This document shows positions 18,475 to 28,800 of a stretch of DNA of 64,000 bases, one piece after another. The stretch is from the NCBI GenBank assembly GCA_030528055.1, contig JAUMZQ010000001.1:202391-266390 (forward strand), read 5' to 3'. Within the stretch, counting starts at the first letter, position 1. Every line of letters begins with the position of its first letter. The DNA comes from Streptococcus sp. (GTDB lineage Bacteria; Bacillota; Bacilli; Lactobacillales; Streptococcaceae). The notes below the pieces were generated by a model. The model saw nothing but the letters and a program-made list of their open reading frames with translations. It did no database searches and was not told the origin of the DNA. The position numbers were made by a program, and so were the translations under genes.

Positions 18475-19320
18475 TTAATCAGAGTCAGTAGAAATAATAA
18501 TTGTAATAAGACTAATCATCTCATCAAGCACATTTGCAAGTGAAATCCCCTTAGTATAGCTATATTTTTTTGAATAATTTTGCCATTGTTTATTCTGAAT
18601 AGGGTCAGATTTGAACCTCTCGAGTAGTTCAATAATCTTTACAAAATCGAGTTCTGTTTCGCGATATGAAAATGTTCTCTGACAGGCATTTTTCAATTGA
18701 ATGAAGTCAATGTCTTCTTTCTTCAGTTTTGAAAGAATATAAACATCGTAAAAATCTTTGCTTCTGCTGTTCAAGAAGTTGCGTGAATAGATGGTTTGGA
18801 GTTTTTCAGCTAGAATTGTTTCAATTGTATAAGCAATGATTGGAAAGGTGTCTTCATTAAAAATAGCTTTGTAATCATATGTAATAGGCTGTGGAGTTAC
18901 AATATCCCCAGTTGCAATATCCAAATGGATAATTTGTTTAATATTCTCAAGTTGGCATAAAATGGTTGCACGATAGCCACCATAGTCATCACTTTCTTTT
19001 ATAGCTGTGGTTGATTGAATCACAAAAGATATACCTTCTTCGGAATCTGCTAAAATTTCCTTGAGTTGCTGCTTCACAGTATCTTCTGAGAGTGTCATTT
19101 GATGGAACAAAAAATCAATATCAACAGTGCTACGAGATTCAACTCCGATAACATTTGATAGTAGGAATCCTCCTTTGAAGATATAGTGATTTGAGTAGGT
19201 ACTCTGACTTAATTTTTTCAAAATCACTTCAAGAAAGTAATAGGTCATCACGGAATTAAAGGTTAATCCAGTATTCTTTGATATTTTATGACAGAGTGCT
19301 GTTAGCTTAGCTTTATTCAT
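18475..19320 (-). CDS. abiEii: AbiEii-family toxin (nucleotidyltransferase)
   Basis: A 281-residue toxin of the type IV-like AbiE system that stops growth of phage-infected cells. The nucleotidyltransferase core is visible: KGGFLLSNVIG (Gly50-Gly51) and RSTVDIDFLF with Asp67 and Asp69, followed by the family's AEKLQTIYSRN..RSKDFYDVY segment. The gene overlaps the antitoxin gene end by 4 bases and depends on the same promoter. Family work showed GTP-dependent nucleotidyltransfer activity; here only the motifs are seen. Confidence 0.92.
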   Translation of the reverse strand: MNKAKLTALCHKISKNTGLTFNSVMTYYFLEVILKKLSQSTYSNHYIFKGGFLLSNVIGVESRSTVDIDFLFHQMTLSEDTVKQQLKEILADSEEGISFVIQSTTAIKESDDYGGYRATILCQLENIKQIIHLDIATGDIVTPQPITYDYKAIFNEDTFPIIAYTIETILAEKLQTIYSRNFLNSRSKDFYDVYILSKLKKEDIDFIQLKNACQRTFSYRETELDFVKIIELLERFKSDPIQNKQWQNYSKKYSYTKGISLANVLDEMISLITIIISTDSD

Positions 19321-19907
19321 ACTAGGACCTCCAGAGTTTGTTTGACCTTGTCCAAGGTGTTCATTTTTGTCGCATATTCATAGAGTTTTGTAAGATTTTT
19401 TTTAGAATAGTTTCCATAATGTTGAAGTGTTTTGACAAAAAGCTCAGTATCTATTTTTTCTCGATGAATCACAAAATCACAGATAATGCGTTCTAAATCA
19501 TACACTCTTACCTTGTTTCCCATAGGTGTTTTTACAAGTGTAATTCCTAGTTCGCTATATTCCTTAGAAACGGAATGAATGTTCAGATTTGCTGGAGGAG
19601 TATTAAAGCGGTAGCCTCTAGGAACTGTCACATCAAAATATTGTGGAATTTCATCCGTAAACTGTTGTAGATACAGTGCCGAAATATAAGAGAAAATAGC
19701 CTTAGGAAAACGATATTGAAAGAAGTAGTATTCATCATAGTCTCCGTTTTGGGTTAGGAAAATACCTTTTTCAACTCGGAAGATAATGCCTTCTTTCTCT
19801 AGTCTTGTCAGATATATTGTTGGAATACCTAGTGCTTTACAATCTTTGTTTGTGATAATGCCATTGTTCTTTTCTATAAAATCGAGTAGAATCTCTTTTT
19901 TTGACAT
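19317..19907 (-). CDS. abiEi: AbiEi-family antitoxin and autorepressor
   Basis: A 196-residue antitoxin with an N-terminal winged helix (ILLDFIEKNNGIITNKDCKALGIPTIYLTRLEKEGII) and a C-terminal antitoxin domain with RVYDLERIICDFV. AbiEi both neutralises AbiEii and represses the operon by binding inverted repeats in the promoter. Start ATG at 19907 is set by GGGAGG upstream; a GTG four codons earlier lies before that site. Two matching inverted repeats are present in the promoter just upstream. Confidence 0.92.
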   Translation of the reverse strand: MSKKEILLDFIEKNNGIITNKDCKALGIPTIYLTRLEKEGIIFRVEKGIFLTQNGDYDEYYFFQYRFPKAIFSYISALYLQQFTDEIPQYFDVTVPRGYRFNTPPANLNIHSVSKEYSELGITLVKTPMGNKVRVYDLERIICDFVIHREKIDTELFVKTLQHYGNYSKKNLTKLYEYATKMNTLDKVKQTLEVLV

Positions 19908-19921
19908 ACGGCCTCCCACTT

Positions 19922-19968
19922 GTTGCTTTTACACTACAATTTTACAATATTTGTGGTATAAAAGCAAC
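19922..19968 (-). promoter_or_regulatory. abiE promoter with paired AbiEi operator
   Basis: On the minus strand -35 TTGCTT (19962-19967), a 17-bp spacer and -10 TAAAAT (19939-19944). Two arms flank the core promoter: GTTGCTTTTACAC at 19922-19934 and GTATAAAAGCAAC at 19956-19968, an inverted repeat matching at 12 of 13 positions. One arm covers the -35, the other lies just past the -10, which suits AbiEi autorepression. Confidence 0.8.
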
Positions 19969-19989
19969 ATTTTCTTTTACCTCAATTTA

Positions 19990-20008
19990 TTGTGATAACA
20001 AAATCAAG
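19990..20008 (+). repeat. 19-bp repeated motif, copy 2
   Basis: Reads TTGTGATAACAAAATCAAG, identical to the copy at 37595. It stands between the abiE promoter and the adhesin gene, where no plus-strand gene ends. Confidence 0.75.
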
Positions 20009-20185
20009 CCTTCTTTTTTATGATGGTATTGAACTTGGGCTACGAGCTGTACAAAAAAGAGAGTTTCTCCTAGAACGGAAAGTTCTTCGTCAAAACTCCT
20101 ATTTTTGTCGTGCTCGCTTAACGCCCTCGTATCTAATAAAGAGTGACAGTTTGTTGCTACATAAAAAAGAAAAGAAGGACTATTT
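20009..20185 (+). other. leader region of the adhesin gene
   Basis: About 180 bp between the repeat and the adhesin ATG. I see no convincing -35/-10 pair, coding frame or terminator in it. It ends with the ribosome site AAGGA. Short open frames here have no ribosome site. Confidence 0.4.
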
Positions 20186-23100
20186 ATGACCAAAACATGT
20201 AATCATCACTTTCTTGTCAATCAGGAAAAAGGCGAGAAACACGTCTTTCGCAAGAGTAAAAAATATCGTACTTTATGTTCCGTTGCCCTTGGAACCATGG
20301 TGACGGCTTTTGTTGCTTGGGGAGGAACGGTTGCACATGCTGATGAAGTGACACCATCGGTTGACACCACCATTCAACAAACGGAAAATCCAGCCACGAA
20401 TTTACCAGAAACACAACCAACCCCTGTTTCTGAACAAACTGAAAGTTTAGGGTCAACTAGGCAATCTAACGGTGCGATTGCTGTCACTGTACCACATGAT
20501 ACGGTAACGCAAGCAGTGGAACAGGCAAAGGCTGAAGGTGTTTCTACGGTTGAAGATAGTCCAATGGACTTAGGGAATACAACTTCTGCGTCAGAGACCA
20601 GCCAACAAATTTCAAAAGCAGAAGCAGATGCCCAAAACCAAGTTGTGGCTATCAATGAAGTTACTGAAACCTACAAAGCTGACAAAGCGACATACGAATC
20701 GAATAAAGCCCGCATCGAACAGGAAAATAAGGAGCTGTTACATGCCTACGAGGGGGCCAACCAAACTGGTAAAGAGACAAATACTTGGGTTGATACTAAA
20801 GTCAATGACCTAAAAACTCGGTATGCAGATGCTGATGTGACAGTAAATGAACAAGTAGTTTCAGCAGGGAATGGGACATCTGTACTTGACTATACAAACT
20901 ATGGCAAGGCTGTTGAAACCATTCAATCAACTAACGAACAAGCTGTAGCAGATTATCTAACAAAGAAAACAAAGGCAGATGATATTGTTGCGAAAAATCA
21001 GGCCATTCAAAAAGAAAATGAAGCTGGACTTGCTAAGGCAAAGGCAGATAATGAAGCCATTGAAAAGCGGAATCAGGCAGGTCAAGCAGCTGTTGATTCT
21101 GAAAACCGTGCAGGTCAAGCCGCAGTAGATCAAGCTAATCAGGAGAAACAACAATTAGTTTCAGATCGTGCAGCCGAGATTGAAGCTATTACAAAACGTA
21201 ATCAAGAAAAAGAAGCCGCAGCCAGAAAAGAAAATGAAGCGATTGATGCCTACAATACCAAAGAAAAGGAACGCTATCAACGTGACTTGGCCGAGATTTC
21301 GAAAGGTGAAGAAGGTTATATTTCTGAAGCCCTTGCTCAAGCCCTCAATCTCAATAACGGTGAGCCACAAGCACAACATGGAGCAATTACCCGAAATCCT
21401 AATCAAATCATTTCAACTGGCGATGCCATGCTGGGTGGCTACTCAAGAATATTGGATTCAACAGGATTCTTTGTCTATGATAGCTTCAAAACAGGTGAGA
21501 CCCTTAGTTTTAACTATCAAAATCTTCAAAATGCACGATTTGATGGTAAAAAGATTAGTCGAGTGACTTACGATATTACCAACCTTGTATCACCAGCTGG
21601 AACCGATGCCGTGAAATTGGTTGTGCCAAATGATCCTACCGAGGGCTTCATTGCCTATCGAAATGAGGGAAATGGTGACTGGCGAACAGACAAGATGGAG
21701 TTTCGTGTAGTTGCTAAGTATTTCTTGGAAGACGGTTCACAAGTTACCTTCTCCAAAGAAAAACCAGGAGTCTTCACGCATTCTTCCCTCAATCATAATG
21801 ACATTGGTCTAGAATATGTTAAAGATTCATCTGGGAAATTTGTGCCGATTAATGGCTCAACCGTTCAAGTGACTAATGAAGGTCTAGCACGTTCTTTGGG
21901 TTCCAACCGTGCAAGTGATTTGAATTTACCTGAGGAATGGGATACCACATCAAGTCGTTATGCTTATAAAGGAGCAATTGTCTCAACAGTTACATCAGGC
22001 AATACCTATACAGTCACCTTTGGGCAAGGTGATATGCCACAGAATGTTGGCTTGTCATACTGGTTCGCCTTAAATACCCTACCAGTTGCACGTACAGTAA
22101 CACCGTATAGTCCCAAACCTCATGTAACAGTGGAACTTGAACCCATTCCAGAACCTATTACGGTAACACCAGATGTCTTTACTCCTAAAACATTTACACC
22201 AGAAAAGCCTGTGACCTTCACACCAAAGCCTTTGGATGAATTAGTGCAGCCTAGTCTAACTTTGACCAAGGTAACCTTACCTGTCAAACCTATTCCAAAA
22301 GAACTTCCAACGCCACCACAAGTACCGACAGTCCATTATCATGCATACCGTTTGACGACAACTCCAGAGATTATGAAAGAAGTGGTCAATAGTGACCAAG
22401 CTAATCTTCATGAGAAAACTGTCGCAAAAGATTCAACGGTGATTTATCCTTTAACAGTTGATGCCTTATCGCCCAATCGTGCCCAAACGACTAGTCTCAT
22501 TTTTGAGGACTACTTGCCTGCTGGTTACCTCTTTGATAAGGAAACAACACAAAAAGAGAATGGAAACTATGTCCTTAGCTTTGATGAGACTAAGAATTTT
22601 GTGACCTTGACCGCAAAGGAAAACTTGTTGCAGGAGGTAAATAAAGATTTAACCAAGGTTTATCAACTGACTGCTCCAAAACTCTATGGTTCTGTTCAAA
22701 ATGATGGGGCAACCTATTCCAATAGTTACAAACTCCTTTTGAACAAGGGTACAACCAATGCTTACACAGTCACTTCAAATGTTGTAACGGTTCGTACACC
22801 AGGTGATGGGGAGACAACCACACTCATTACACCAGATAAAAACAATGAAAATGCGGATGGCGTCCTCATTAATGACACGGTCGTAGCCCTTAGCACAACC
22901 AACCACTATCGTTTGACTTGGGATTTGGACCAGTATAAGGGAGATCAATCTGCTAAAGAGACAATTGCACGAGGCTTCTTCTTTGTGGACGATTACCCAG
23001 AGGAAGTGCTAGATGTGGTGGAAAATGGCACGGCTGTTACTACCCTTGACGGTCAGAAGGTATCAGGAATAACGGTTAAAAACTATGCTTCACTAAATGA

Positions 23101-25081
23101 AGCTCCTAAGGAACTTCGAGATAAATTTGCTCGTGCTAAGACTACACCGACAGGTGCCTTTCAAGTCTTTTTGCCGGATGACAACCAAGCCTTTTATGAC
23201 CAGTATGTTCAAACAGGAACTTCTTTAGCTCTTTTGACCAAAATGACGGTGAAAGATAGTCTCTATGGTCAAACTAAGACCTATACAAACAAGGCTTATC
23301 AAGTTGATTTTGGAAATGGCTATGAAACCAAGGAAGTGACCAACACCCTTGTTTCTCCAGAACCCAAGAAACAAAACCTCAACAAAGACAAAGTGGACAT
23401 CAATGGGAAGCCCATGCTAGTGAGAAGTCAAAATCACTATACTCTCTCATGGGACTTGGACCAATACCGAGGGATTAAAGCAGACAACTCTCAGATTGCA
23501 CAAGGTTTTTACTTTGTGGATGATTATCCAGAAGAAGCTTTATTGCCGGATGAAGCAGCTATTCAGTTTGTCACATCTGATGGCAAAACAGTTTCAGGAA
23601 TCACGGTGAAGGCTTATTCTCAATTATCAGAAGCTCCTAAAACGCTACAAGCAGCCCTTTCGAAACAAAAAATTCAGCCTAAAGGAGCTTTTCAAGTTTT
23701 CATGCCTGAGGACCCACAAGCCTTTTTTGAATCTTATGTGACCAAGGGGGAGAATATTACCATTGTCACTCCGATGACGATTTTGGAAACCATGCTTAAT
23801 TCAGGGAAGTCTTATGAAAACGTGGCTTATCAGGTGGACTTTGGGCAAGCCTATGAAACCAACACGGTGGCCAATTTTGTCCCTAAAGTAACTCCACATA
23901 AGTCTAATACCAATCAAGAAGATATTTCAATTGATGGAAAGACTGTTCTTCCGAATACGGTCAATTATTACAAAATCGTTCTGGATTACAGTCAATACAA
24001 GGACATGGTCGTGACGGATGATGTTCTTGCCAAGGGATTTTACATGGTAGACGATTACCCAGAAGAAGCCCTTACCCTAAATCCTGATGGCATTCAAGTT
24101 TTGGATAAGGATGGCAATCGTGTATCTGGTATCTCTGTCAGCACATACGCTAGTTTGTCAGAAGCTCCGAAAGTCGTCCAAGATGCCATGGCTAAACGTC
24201 AGTTTACACCTAAAGGAGTCATTCAAGTTCTTTGTAGCGATGATCCAAAAGCCTTTTATGAGACCTATGTGAAGACTGGTCAAACCTTAGTTGTCACGCT
24301 TCCGATGACTGTTAAAAATGAGTTGACCAAAACAGGTGGTCAGTATGAAAATACAGCCTATCAGATTGATTTTGGCTTGGCCTATGTCACGGAAACAGTG
24401 GTTAATAATGTTCCAAAATTAGACCCACAAAAAGATGTGGTAATTGACTTGTCTCATAAAGATGACAGCCTTGATGGTAAAGAAGTGGCCTTGCATCAAA
24501 CCTTTAACTATCGTTTGGTTGGAGCTTTGATTCCAAGCAATCGTGCGACTGATTTATTTGAATATAGTTTTGAAGATAACTATGATGAAAAGCATGATGA
24601 GTACAATGGTGTTTATCGCAACTATCTGATGACGGATGTCATCCTCAAAGACGGTTCTGTCTTAAAAGAGGGAACAGAAGTCACGAAATATACCTTGCAA
24701 CAGGTAGATACAGCAAATGGCCTCGTGTCAATTTCATTTGATAAATCCTTCTTAGAGACTGTCTCTGATGATTCAGCCTTTCAGGCAGATGTTTACCTGC
24801 AGATGAAACGGATTGCAGCTGGTCAAGTGGAGAATACCTATCTCCATACAGTGAATGGCTATGCCATCAGCTCAAATACAGTTGTAACACATACACCTCG
24901 ACCTGAAGAACCAAGTCCAAATCAACCCTCACCACCTCAACCACCAATTGAGACTATAGAACCGCCTGTTCCAGCAAGTATTTTGCCAAATACAGGGGAA
25001 CAGGAATCCCTTTTGGGCTTGATTGGAGCTGGTATTCTACTTGGTACGGCTTATGGACTGAAGAAAAAGGAGGAGAAGTAG
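20186..25081 (+). CDS. antigen I/II-type LPXTG surface adhesin
   Basis: A 1631-residue wall-anchored adhesin. Order: signal peptide (cleavage near VAHADE, about residue 52), an Ala/Glu/Lys-rich coiled region (about 130-390; repeats such as NQAGQAAVDSENRAGQAAVD), a GbpC/Spa-like V domain (about 390-640), a proline-rich stalk (about 640-715), then five C-terminal isopeptide-type units, three of them sharing WDLDQY or DYSQY and FVDDYPEEAL, and the sorting signal LPNTG at 1600 with membrane helix and KKKEEK tail. Antigen I/II proteins bind host glycoproteins and other bacteria. It is ICE cargo and intact. Confidence 0.92.
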   Translation: MTKTCNHHFLVNQEKGEKHVFRKSKKYRTLCSVALGTMVTAFVAWGGTVAHADEVTPSVDTTIQQTENPATNLPETQPTPVSEQTESLGSTRQSNGAIAVTVPHDTVTQAVEQAKAEGVSTVEDSPMDLGNTTSASETSQQISKAEADAQNQVVAINEVTETYKADKATYESNKARIEQENKELLHAYEGANQTGKETNTWVDTKVNDLKTRYADADVTVNEQVVSAGNGTSVLDYTNYGKAVETIQSTNEQAVADYLTKKTKADDIVAKNQAIQKENEAGLAKAKADNEAIEKRNQAGQAAVDSENRAGQAAVDQANQEKQQLVSDRAAEIEAITKRNQEKEAAARKENEAIDAYNTKEKERYQRDLAEISKGEEGYISEALAQALNLNNGEPQAQHGAITRNPNQIISTGDAMLGGYSRILDSTGFFVYDSFKTGETLSFNYQNLQNARFDGKKISRVTYDITNLVSPAGTDAVKLVVPNDPTEGFIAYRNEGNGDWRTDKMEFRVVAKYFLEDGSQVTFSKEKPGVFTHSSLNHNDIGLEYVKDSSGKFVPINGSTVQVTNEGLARSLGSNRASDLNLPEEWDTTSSRYAYKGAIVSTVTSGNTYTVTFGQGDMPQNVGLSYWFALNTLPVARTVTPYSPKPHVTVELEPIPEPITVTPDVFTPKTFTPEKPVTFTPKPLDELVQPSLTLTKVTLPVKPIPKELPTPPQVPTVHYHAYRLTTTPEIMKEVVNSDQANLHEKTVAKDSTVIYPLTVDALSPNRAQTTSLIFEDYLPAGYLFDKETTQKENGNYVLSFDETKNFVTLTAKENLLQEVNKDLTKVYQLTAPKLYGSVQNDGATYSNSYKLLLNKGTTNAYTVTSNVVTVRTPGDGETTTLITPDKNNENADGVLINDTVVALSTTNHYRLTWDLDQYKGDQSAKETIARGFFFVDDYPEEVLDVVENGTAVTTLDGQKVSGITVKNYASLNEAPKELRDKFARAKTTPTGAFQVFLPDDNQAFYDQYVQTGTSLALLTKMTVKDSLYGQTKTYTNKAYQVDFGNGYETKEVTNTLVSPEPKKQNLNKDKVDINGKPMLVRSQNHYTLSWDLDQYRGIKADNSQIAQGFYFVDDYPEEALLPDEAAIQFVTSDGKTVSGITVKAYSQLSEAPKTLQAALSKQKIQPKGAFQVFMPEDPQAFFESYVTKGENITIVTPMTILETMLNSGKSYENVAYQVDFGQAYETNTVANFVPKVTPHKSNTNQEDISIDGKTVLPNTVNYYKIVLDYSQYKDMVVTDDVLAKGFYMVDDYPEEALTLNPDGIQVLDKDGNRVSGISVSTYASLSEAPKVVQDAMAKRQFTPKGVIQVLCSDDPKAFYETYVKTGQTLVVTLPMTVKNELTKTGGQYENTAYQIDFGLAYVTETVVNNVPKLDPQKDVVIDLSHKDDSLDGKEVALHQTFNYRLVGALIPSNRATDLFEYSFEDNYDEKHDEYNGVYRNYLMTDVILKDGSVLKEGTEVTKYTLQQVDTANGLVSISFDKSFLETVSDDSAFQADVYLQMKRIAAGQVENTYLHTVNGYAISSNTVVTHTPRPEEPSPNQPSPPQPPIETIEPPVPASILPNTGEQESLLGLIGAGILLGTAYGLKKKEEK
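22860..24420 (+). repeat. tandem isopeptide-domain repeats in the adhesin
   Basis: Three units of about 176 codons (starting near residues 895, 1072 and 1248) share the opening N-Y/H-Y-x-L..D-x-x-QY, the central FVDDYPEE, the segment SGITVK..Y..L.EAPK and the ending YQVDFG. Units before and after are more diverged. The DNA copies are similar enough to allow recombination between them. Confidence 0.8.
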
Positions 25082-25273
25082 ATGAATCCAAAAACTATTT
25101 ATGAAAAGGATTCAGACCAAGATGGTTTGACAGATGCTCAGGAACTAGCTTTGGGAACCAATCTGCAGTCTGTTGACACAGATGGTGATGGTCAAGCTGA
25201 TTTAGAAGAGCTACAATCTGGACATTCACCACTAGTCCCACAAAAGGAGTTGTGTGATGGCTTGGAACTTTGA
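25082..25273 (+). CDS. small calcium-binding repeat protein (thrombospondin type 3-like)
   Basis: A 63-residue protein with two Asp-rich loops, DSDQDGLTDAQE and DTDGDGQADLEE, of the thrombospondin type 3/dockerin calcium-binding kind. There is no signal peptide, so secretion is unclear. Its ATG directly follows the adhesin stop codon, and the adhesin's own C-terminal codons provide AAGGAGGAG as ribosome site. That tight coupling suggests a partner of the adhesin, or a piece once fused to a secreted protein. Confidence 0.7.
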   Translation: MNPKTIYEKDSDQDGLTDAQELALGTNLQSVDTDGDGQADLEELQSGHSPLVPQKELCDGLEL

Positions 25274-25808
25274 CACCATGAAAGAGGCTTTGTCTGAAAT
25301 GGAGAAGGTCGATTACCAAGAGTTTATCAAAGCCTTTCTCTCTTTGGAATTAAGTATTTCTGATAGAACAATCCTCAATCAGGTTTATCAAGATTATATG
25401 GATGAGGATGACCTATCCTTGATTAGTGATGAGCTACGAGTTAAAGTGGATAGTTATCAGGATGAAGTACAGGCAGATATGACTGACATTCTGGAAAAGT
25501 TGTACCGAACAGGTGAATGCTCTAGTTTTATTATGGATTTAATGTCCTCAAATAGTCTCTCAGACACCTTGGAACAGTATGAGGTTTTGGATAGTGACGA
25601 TTGTTCACCACTTAGCCTTGAAACCTTACAGGTCATAATTCAACAGGAATTGGTTATTTCCAGTCAGGATTATTTTGGAGATTTGGTTCACCTTGCCTTG
25701 CAAAAAGATTTACTAGACCAGAAAAGTCATTTCTTACAACACTATGTGGCAACTGTAATGGAAGGTATTCCACAAGAAAGAGACCAACGAGCCTTGGTCC
25801 TAGATTAA
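25257..25808 (+). CDS. unknown acidic ICE protein
   Basis: A 183-residue acidic helical protein (many Asp, Glu, Leu) without signal peptide or recognised domain. ATG 25257 has AAGGAG 7 bases upstream; a GTG one codon earlier is possible. It overlaps the end of the calcium-binding gene by 17 bases, so it is in the adhesin operon, which then ends in a strong terminator. Confidence 0.65.
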   Translation: MAWNFDTMKEALSEMEKVDYQEFIKAFLSLELSISDRTILNQVYQDYMDEDDLSLISDELRVKVDSYQDEVQADMTDILEKLYRTGECSSFIMDLMSSNSLSDTLEQYEVLDSDDCSPLSLETLQVIIQQELVISSQDYFGDLVHLALQKDLLDQKSHFLQHYVATVMEGIPQERDQRALVLD

Positions 25809-25811
25809 CAC

Positions 25812-25842
25812 AAAGGGCTGAGAAAAACTCTCAGCCCTTTTA
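25812..25842 (+). terminator. terminator of adhesin operon
   Basis: A 12-bp perfect stem, AAAGGGCTGAGA at 25812-25823 with its complement at 25829-25840, loop of 5, followed by TT. Confidence 0.8.
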
Positions 25843-25856
25843 AAATGGGAGGGAAA

Positions 25857-28800
25857 ATGAATCAAGAAGTCTTACTACAAATGATGAGAGCCACCATTCC
25901 TCGTGATAGAGCCCTGCTTGAGGCATTTTTATATTACCAAGCAGAGCATTTTGATGAGGAGTGGGATAGTCTTATTTGTCAGTTTATGAATAATAGGCAG
26001 GAATTCAAAAGTCCTGTTCAGGTACTTCACTTTGAGACAGATGTTTCAGCTTTTGTCCAGGCTAGTCCTTATGATACTGCTCATGATCTATTGACCTATA
26101 CACAAGTTTTCGGCCAAAGTGGTCTCCAAAAACTAGACAAACTATCGCCGACTGAAAAAAACTTGGTGATAGAAGTGGCCTTGTTCAATCTGGCCACTCG
26201 TTTTCAATTATTGGATTCCAATGGACACTACCAAACCATATCGCCGGATTCACTCTTACAAAAGAGTAGGGGAGCTAATTTGGTCAATGTGTATCGTGTG
26301 GCTAATAATTTAGCGGATCGGATCAGCCGAGATATTGAGCAGTTTCTCTTGACTTACGAGTCTGAGCTTGAAACAGGAGTTGATGAAACAGTTCTAGAAA
26401 ATGAAGCAACTGTTGATGAGCACAAAACAAGTGTTCATCAAGCAATATCTTTTAGAGAAGATGGCTCTTTGATTATTGCTAGTTTGGATGTAGATTTGTC
26501 TCAACTAGATGTTCAAACAGGAAAAACCAGTCATCTGCCTGCCTATGAAGAGTTATCTTTACGACGTAAATTTGAGATACTAACATATTTTGACCAAATT
26601 CGAAATGAACGTTCCAAAGTCCCAAGTTTTAAACGAGGTGATTTTGACACTGAAATGGAAATGACACCAATCTTTGAGGGCGAGGAGTTACTCACCTATC
26701 TAGAAGCTGATGGTAGTCCCTATGAGCTGAAACGAACGCTGACTACAGTCGAAGAAAAGGAATTAGAAAAAATTGGACGAGCTATTAGGATAGAAAATCA
26801 AGAAAAATTGACTCAGCTAGGGATTGAGCTATCTCAGTTTGAATCAGACCAAGTCGGTATTTTATTGGATGCGGCAGGTCGTTTTCGTTTGAAAAATGCG
26901 GACCTTGCTTTACTAGGTGGCTATCCCAAAGCCTCGGTAACTCAACTAGCCCTTGCGACAGAACTACTCCAAATGGGATTGAGTCATGAAAAGGTTGAAT
27001 TTTTCTTTGGTAGCCAGCTTTCCATTGAAGAGCTGCGACAAGTTGCCTACGCCTTTTTACACCAAGAACTCAGCAGAGAAGATGCGGAGTATTTTGAAAA
27101 AGATAAAGGTAATCAGCCAGATTTGACCTTTAGAAATTGGAAGAACAAGCTAGAGAAAGCTGAGGGAAAAGAAGTAGTTGATGAAGAATTCACGGAAAAT
27201 CCACTAGTCCAGAGAGTATTGGACACTTATCCTCTGGGGTCTTTGGTTTCCTATAAGGGACAGGACTTTGAGGTCGTGTCGGTCAGCGATGCTCGATTGA
27301 ATGGTTTGATTCGGATTGAGTTAGTCAATGATTTTTCAGATATCATTGAACAAAATCCAGTTCTTTATGTGAGGACCTGGGAAGAATTCAGTCAGGCACT
27401 TCATCAGCCAAAGGCAGAACAACAAACAGAGTTAGAAGAAGCGGACCAAGAATTAAACCTTTTCTCATTTCTGGAAGAGGAGCCAGTTCAGAGTGTTGGA
27501 CTATTGGAACCAGATGGTTCAGAAATAGGTCATAACGATACTGATTTTGAAGAATCAGATAGTCAAATTCCTGAAGAGGAAGTCGTCGAAACTATTCCAG
27601 AGATTCCAGTAACGGACTTTTATTTTCCAGAAGATATGACGGACTTTTATCCAAAGACTGCTAGAGATAAGGTTGAGACAAACATTGCGGCTATTCGTTT
27701 GGTAAAAAATCTAGAAGTAGAGCACCGCAATGCTACACCAAGTGAACAAGAACTCCTTGCCAAATATGTAGGCTGGGGTGGACTAGCCAATGAATTTTTT
27801 GATGACTATAATCCAAAATTTTCTAAGGAACGAGAAGACCTGAAAAGCCTAGTCACAGATAAAGAGTATTCGAATATGAAACAGTCCTCTCTGACAGCCT
27901 ATTACACAGACCCAGTCCTGATCCGTCAGATGTGGGATAAGTTGGAAAGAGATGGCTTTACAGGTGGCAAAATCCTAGATCCTTCCATGGGAACAGGGAA
28001 TTTCTTTGCGGCTATGCCAAAACACTTAAGAGAAAAGAGTGAGTTATATGGTGTGGAATTAGATACTATTACAGGAGCTATTGCCAAACACCTTCATCCC
28101 AATAGTCATATTGAAATTAAGGGCTTTGAGACGGTGGCTTTTAACGACAATAGTTTTGATTTGGTGATTTCAAATGTGCCATTTGCCAATATACGAATTG
28201 CGGATAACAGATACGATAGGCCTTACATGATTCATGATTACTTTGTCAAAAAATCACTTGATTTGGTTCATGATGGTGGACAAGTAGCGTTTATCTCTTC
28301 TACAGGAACTATGGATAAGCGAACAGAAAATATTTTACAAGATATTTGTGAGACAACTGAATTTCTTGGAGGGGTTCGACTGCCTGATTCTGCCTTTAAG
28401 GCCATTGCAGGAACGAGTGTCACAACGGATATGTTATTCTTCCAGAAACACTTAGACAAGGGATATGTGGCAGACGACTTAGCCTTTTCAGGTTCTATTC
28501 GCTATGAGAAGGATAGTCGCATTTGGCTCAATCCTTACTTTGATGGAGAATACAATAGCCAAGTGCTAGGAACCTACGAGGTCAGAAATTTTAACGGCGG
28601 AACACTTTCTGTTAAGGGGACTAGTGATGACTTGATTGAAAGTGTTGAAGCAGCTCTACATCAAGTAAAAGCCCCAAGAGAGATTCATAGAAATGAAGTC
28701 ATCATTAACCCAGATGTGTTGATTAAACAAGTCATTGATACCTCCATTCCAGTTGAAATGAGGGAGAATCTGGGTCAGTACAGTTTTGGTTACCAGGGTG

